Assembly: GCA_948874605.1 (NCBI GenBank)
Contig: CAQRXS010000063.1
Coordinates: 1-8,021, forward strand
Direction: 5' to 3'
DNA from: an uncultured Bacilli bacterium
GTDB lineage: Bacteria > Bacillota_I > Bacilli_A > RF39 > UBA660
DNA length: 8,021 nucleotides
A program made the position numbers and the translations under genes. Below, one piece after another: positions 5,624-8,021 of this stretch (position 1 is the stretch's first letter; the number at the start of each line of letters is the position of its first letter). The notes beneath the pieces were generated by a model. It saw nothing but the letters and a program-made list of their open reading frames with translations. It had not been told where the DNA came from and did no database searches.

Positions 5624-6194
5624 TTTCATTACCTCCTATTAAAATAGAACGAATTTGATTCCAATCATACACTCTTCGAATTCCAAGACGCTCCAACTCT
5701 TCAAATGAAAATTTACGATTATGCATCTGATCTATCAATAATTTTGTTTCTCCATAGCCTTTTAAATTACTAACTTTATCATCAATTTTAATGTCACACA
5801 TAACCATATGCTTTGAACTTGTAAAAATAAATTTTTTAGGGTCCAAAAAAGGCAAATTTGCTCGTATCCATTCATACTTATACTTTGCCATAATACTACT
5901 TTCATCCAATCTTCTTTTATCTACAAAAGCCGAAACCACATAAACATCATAAAAATGAGTTAATTCTTCAATAACCTTGATTGCTTCAGGCAATTCTTTT
6001 GCATTCGTATAAACATTTAAATTCTGATAAAAATAATCTAAAAAATCATCTCGTTTTGATTCCGGAATAATATCTTCTACAAAGTAAGTATCTATATCTT
6101 CATATTTGTAATTTGTTCCTAAATAACGATTTACTTCTTCTAAATAAGCCGGAGAACATATCGTCTCATCCAAATCAATCATTATTGTTTTCAT
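5610..6194 (-). CDS. HAD-superfamily 5'(3')-deoxyribonucleotidase-like protein (NT5C family)
   Basis: Members of this family remove the phosphate from (deoxy)nucleoside monophosphates, and in Bacillota they are annotated as putative nucleotidases (YqfW/YorS type). HAD motifs are all visible in 194 aa: motif I DLDET (7-11; nucleophile Asp7, acid/base Asp9), motif II VVSAF (86-90, Ser88), a motif III Lys in TSSKH (Lys128), and motif IV CDIKIDDK (133-140, Asp134/138/139 for Mg). The family-like cap is the insert at ~15-70 (NRYLGTNY, YFVEDIIPE). Start ATG at 6194 has AGGAGG overlapping the ezrA stop region, 4-5 nt upstream. It follows ezrA by 8 nt and overlaps the desulfurase start by 14 nt, so all three are co-transcribed. 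The stop is TGA; a TAG two codons further would end it if TGA were read through. The substrate cannot be told from sequence, and I see no obvious link to its neighbours' functions. Confidence 0.85.
   Translation of the reverse strand: MKTIMIDLDETICSPAYLEEVNRYLGTNYKYEDIDTYFVEDIIPESKRDDFLDYFYQNLNVYTNAKELPEAIKVIEELTHFYDVYVVSAFVDKRRLDESSIMAKYKYEWIRANLPFLDPKKFIFTSSKHMVMCDIKIDDKVSNLKGYGETKLLIDQMHNRKFSFEELERLGIRRVYDWNQIRSILIGGNENGLS
5631..5637 (-). promoter_or_regulatory. Ribosome binding site that decides the desulfurase start
   Basis: AGGAGGT lies inside the last codons of the nucleotidase gene. Two in-frame ATGs follow, at 5629 and 5623. Only the second has standard spacing (8 nt), so the shorter 379-aa product is preferred. 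Confidence 0.75.
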
Positions 6195-6202
6195 GATTCC
6201 TC

Positions 6203-7921
6203 CTATCTTTGGTATTCATCCATTAATTTCTTATAAATTCCTGGTTCAATAATATTTATTGCATTGATTGCTTGTTCCAAGGAAACTTTAAAATTACCAT
6301 GAAAGAAAGACTTCTCAGCTTTCATAAGACCTATTTCAACTTCACTATTCACAGGTCGATAACGATTTCCGTACACTATCGCTGTTTCAGCCATTTTAGC
6401 AGTTTTTATAATTTCTTTTGTTGTATTGTAAACTTTCAAAACTAAATCTCTAGCTGTATCAACTCTAGTATTTAAAACTCTAATAGAAATTGGTGTTTTT
6501 TCAAGTTCATGAACCATATTGGCTATAGCTTCAGTAGCTTCCGCAAGCTCTACAAAATAATTTTCTGGAATGATTGGCAATTTAAAACTTTTCATAGTAG
6601 ATTTTGCTTGATTCAAAATTTGTTTCATCTCATCCAATTGTTCTCTCGCACGAAGCTCATCTTCTTTTAAACTTCCTAAAGTACGCAAAGCAACTTCTAA
6701 TTTTTCTTCTGTCTTCGCTAATTTAACATTCAAAAGTTCCATTTCTTTGCCATAATGAGAATAGGAATGTTCTTTATTTCTTTGAGAAGAAACTATTCGG
6801 TCATATTCTTCTCGATGACTAATCAATTCTTCTTGAATCTTAAATACAATCTCTACATCTTCATCATTTAAATCATAACTATACTTAATATCTTCCAATT
6901 TTTTAACCAAAGCATTATTTATATTAACATGCTTTGTAAGCTTAAGTAAAATACTTCTTAAATAATCATTATAGATTTTTCGTGCAATTCTTTCTTTATC
7001 AAATTCATTATAAATTGAATCAAAATAATCAAGCATAGTTTTTAATTCGAAGATAGAATCCTCAATATTTAATACATTAAGACGTTGAAAAATGTCAGTA
7101 ATCTTTTTATTAGATTCTGTAACATTATAAGGTATATTTAAATAACTTAAATTATACCCTTCTTTTTCCATTTTTCGTGAGATATTTGTAATGTCAGAAA
7201 TCTTTTTAGGTATTACATGCTTCCCTAAAGTTATAATGGTTGGTGCTTCTTCAATAACTAACTTTAAGTTACCTATCAAATCATCAGACGCTTTGACAAT
7301 TTTACTTACCTCTTGGTAAGCTTTTTTTTCCATAGAATTTTCAAAAGCCGCGAACAATTTATCTACAGTCTCAAATTGTAATTCTAAAGGAGAAGATACT
7401 AAACTATAATCTTTTTTATGAGTATGATATTTATTTAAAATTTCCCGATAATTTGCTTTTAATTTAGTAATCGTCTCACGGTTTTTTTCTTCACTTAAAG
7501 TAATTTCTTTAATTTCATCTAATAAAAAGTTAGCCTTAGTTCTAACATAATAAATATCTAATTCAATATCAGATAATTTACTTTTTAAAGTCTTATAGTC
7601 TTTTTTCTGAAAAAATTCTTCTGCTTCCAATAATGCATCAGTGATACGCGTTACATCCTCGTTTTTAATTGTTTCAAAACGATTCTTCCAAGAAGAAAAT
7701 ATACTCTTCATATCACTATTTACAATTAAAGGTTCTACTTTGTTTAACTCAGCAATAAGATTTGCGGAAATTACCAAATTCTTATCACGTTCTAACTCTT
7801 CAATTTGACCACGAAGACGTTTTTTTTCACGATTTTCTATAAAATGTAAGACAACAACAATACTTACAACTGTTAATATGTAGTAAAATACACCTAAAAT
7901 GATAATCAATTCAACGCTCAT
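6203..7921 (-). CDS. ezrA: Septation ring formation regulator EzrA
   Basis: EzrA is a membrane-anchored protein that binds FtsZ, limits Z-rings to mid-cell and links FtsZ to cell-wall enzymes in Bacilli. The 572-aa product (B. subtilis EzrA is ~560) has one N-terminal membrane helix (~5-28, ELIIILGVFYY...), short periplasmic side, then a basic RNREKKR-like stretch and a long cytoplasmic region of helical spectrin-like repeats rich in Leu, Lys and Glu (e.g. ~375-445). Near the C terminus is YGNRYR (517-522), matching the conserved patch around QNR needed for mid-cell retention, followed by AEKSFFHGNFKVSLEQA and IEPG. Start ATG at 7921 has AGGAGG (7934-7929) 7 nt upstream. It is the first gene of a three-gene operon with the nucleotidase and desulfurase. 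Confidence 0.95.
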   Translation of the reverse strand: MSVELIIILGVFYYILTVVSIVVVLHFIENREKKRLRGQIEELERDKNLVISANLIAELNKVEPLIVNSDMKSIFSSWKNRFETIKNEDVTRITDALLEAEEFFQKKDYKTLKSKLSDIELDIYYVRTKANFLLDEIKEITLSEEKNRETITKLKANYREILNKYHTHKKDYSLVSSPLELQFETVDKLFAAFENSMEKKAYQEVSKIVKASDDLIGNLKLVIEEAPTIITLGKHVIPKKISDITNISRKMEKEGYNLSYLNIPYNVTESNKKITDIFQRLNVLNIEDSIFELKTMLDYFDSIYNEFDKERIARKIYNDYLRSILLKLTKHVNINNALVKKLEDIKYSYDLNDEDVEIVFKIQEELISHREEYDRIVSSQRNKEHSYSHYGKEMELLNVKLAKTEEKLEVALRTLGSLKEDELRAREQLDEMKQILNQAKSTMKSFKLPIIPENYFVELAEATEAIANMVHELEKTPISIRVLNTRVDTARDLVLKVYNTTKEIIKTAKMAETAIVYGNRYRPVNSEVEIGLMKAEKSFFHGNFKVSLEQAINAINIIEPGIYKKLMDEYQR

Positions 7922-7948
7922 TAGGTTCCCTCCTACTCTTCTACAAAT

Positions 7949-7957
7949 ATTTTATCA
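7949..7957 (-). promoter_or_regulatory. Candidate extended -10 promoter of the ezrA operon
   Basis: Minus strand TGATAAAAT (7957-7949) is an extended -10 (TG, one base, TAAAAT). No good -35 is found at 16-18 nt (best is T-rich), though extended -10 promoters tolerate this. The predicted start is near 7942, giving a ~20-nt leader with AGGAGG. The rest of the right edge (7958-8021) is A/T-rich with no coding signal that I can see. Confidence 0.4.
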
Positions 7958-8021
7958 TATTTTGTCGAATTTAAAAGAAAAAAAGCAAATTTAATTCAAG
8001 AAAATATCATTACTTTAAATA

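Noticed and set aside
7958..8021. Right-edge sequence as the end of another gene
   Set aside because: It is A/T-rich, and I see no ribosome binding site, stem-loop or family motif in its 64 bases.

Overview
The window is AT-rich and densely coded, and looks like the chromosome of a low-GC member of the Bacillota. The presence of EzrA points to Bacilli rather than Clostridia. Trp codons that I checked are TGG and no coding frame is interrupted by TGA, so the standard bacterial code (table 11) fits better than the Mycoplasma code. An uncultured gut-type or host-associated Bacilli lineage is my inference; no 16S or other lineage marker is present.

Layout, left to right. (1) 1-690, minus: 5' part of acetate kinase (ackA), cut by the window edge. 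(2) 760-915, minus: an unrecognised 51-aa ORF with a very good Shine-Dalgarno sequence. (3) 985-1146, plus: a 53-aa Cys-rich DUF1540-like protein, divergent from (2). (4) 1138-2319, minus: thiI (short, rhodanese-less form), converging on (3) with a 9-nt overlap; a perfect 16-bp inverted repeat lies across the two gene ends. (5) 2407-4269, minus: a 620-aa secreted protein of unknown function with tandem C-terminal repeats and its own promoter. (6) 4484-5623, minus: PLP-dependent cysteine desulfurase. (7) 5610-6194, minus: HAD-family 5'(3')-deoxyribonucleotidase-like protein. (8) 6203-7921, minus: ezrA, the membrane-anchored FtsZ regulator.

How the genes relate. ezrA, the nucleotidase and the cysteine desulfurase form a tight operon (8-nt gap, then a 14-nt overlap) that ends at an A/T-rich terminator near 4450-4490. 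The desulfurase and ThiI are functional partners: the first supplies persulfide sulfur, the second puts it on tRNA U8 as 4-thiouridine. From memory, Bacillus subtilis has the same neighbourhood (ezrA, braB, nifZ, thiI, with ackA nearby), so this is an ancestral Bacilli segment. Here the sulfur pair is split by the secreted repeat protein, and a nucleotidase sits between ezrA and the desulfurase. The short spacers carry recognisable promoters, several with an extended -10 element.

No gap exceeds 300 bases. I see no tRNA, rRNA, CRISPR, insertion sequence, toxin-antitoxin pair or phage gene. The housekeeping genes are ordinary. The least explained item is the secreted repeat protein; the neatest sequence-level oddity is the palindrome that makes two convergent genes end in the same peptide.
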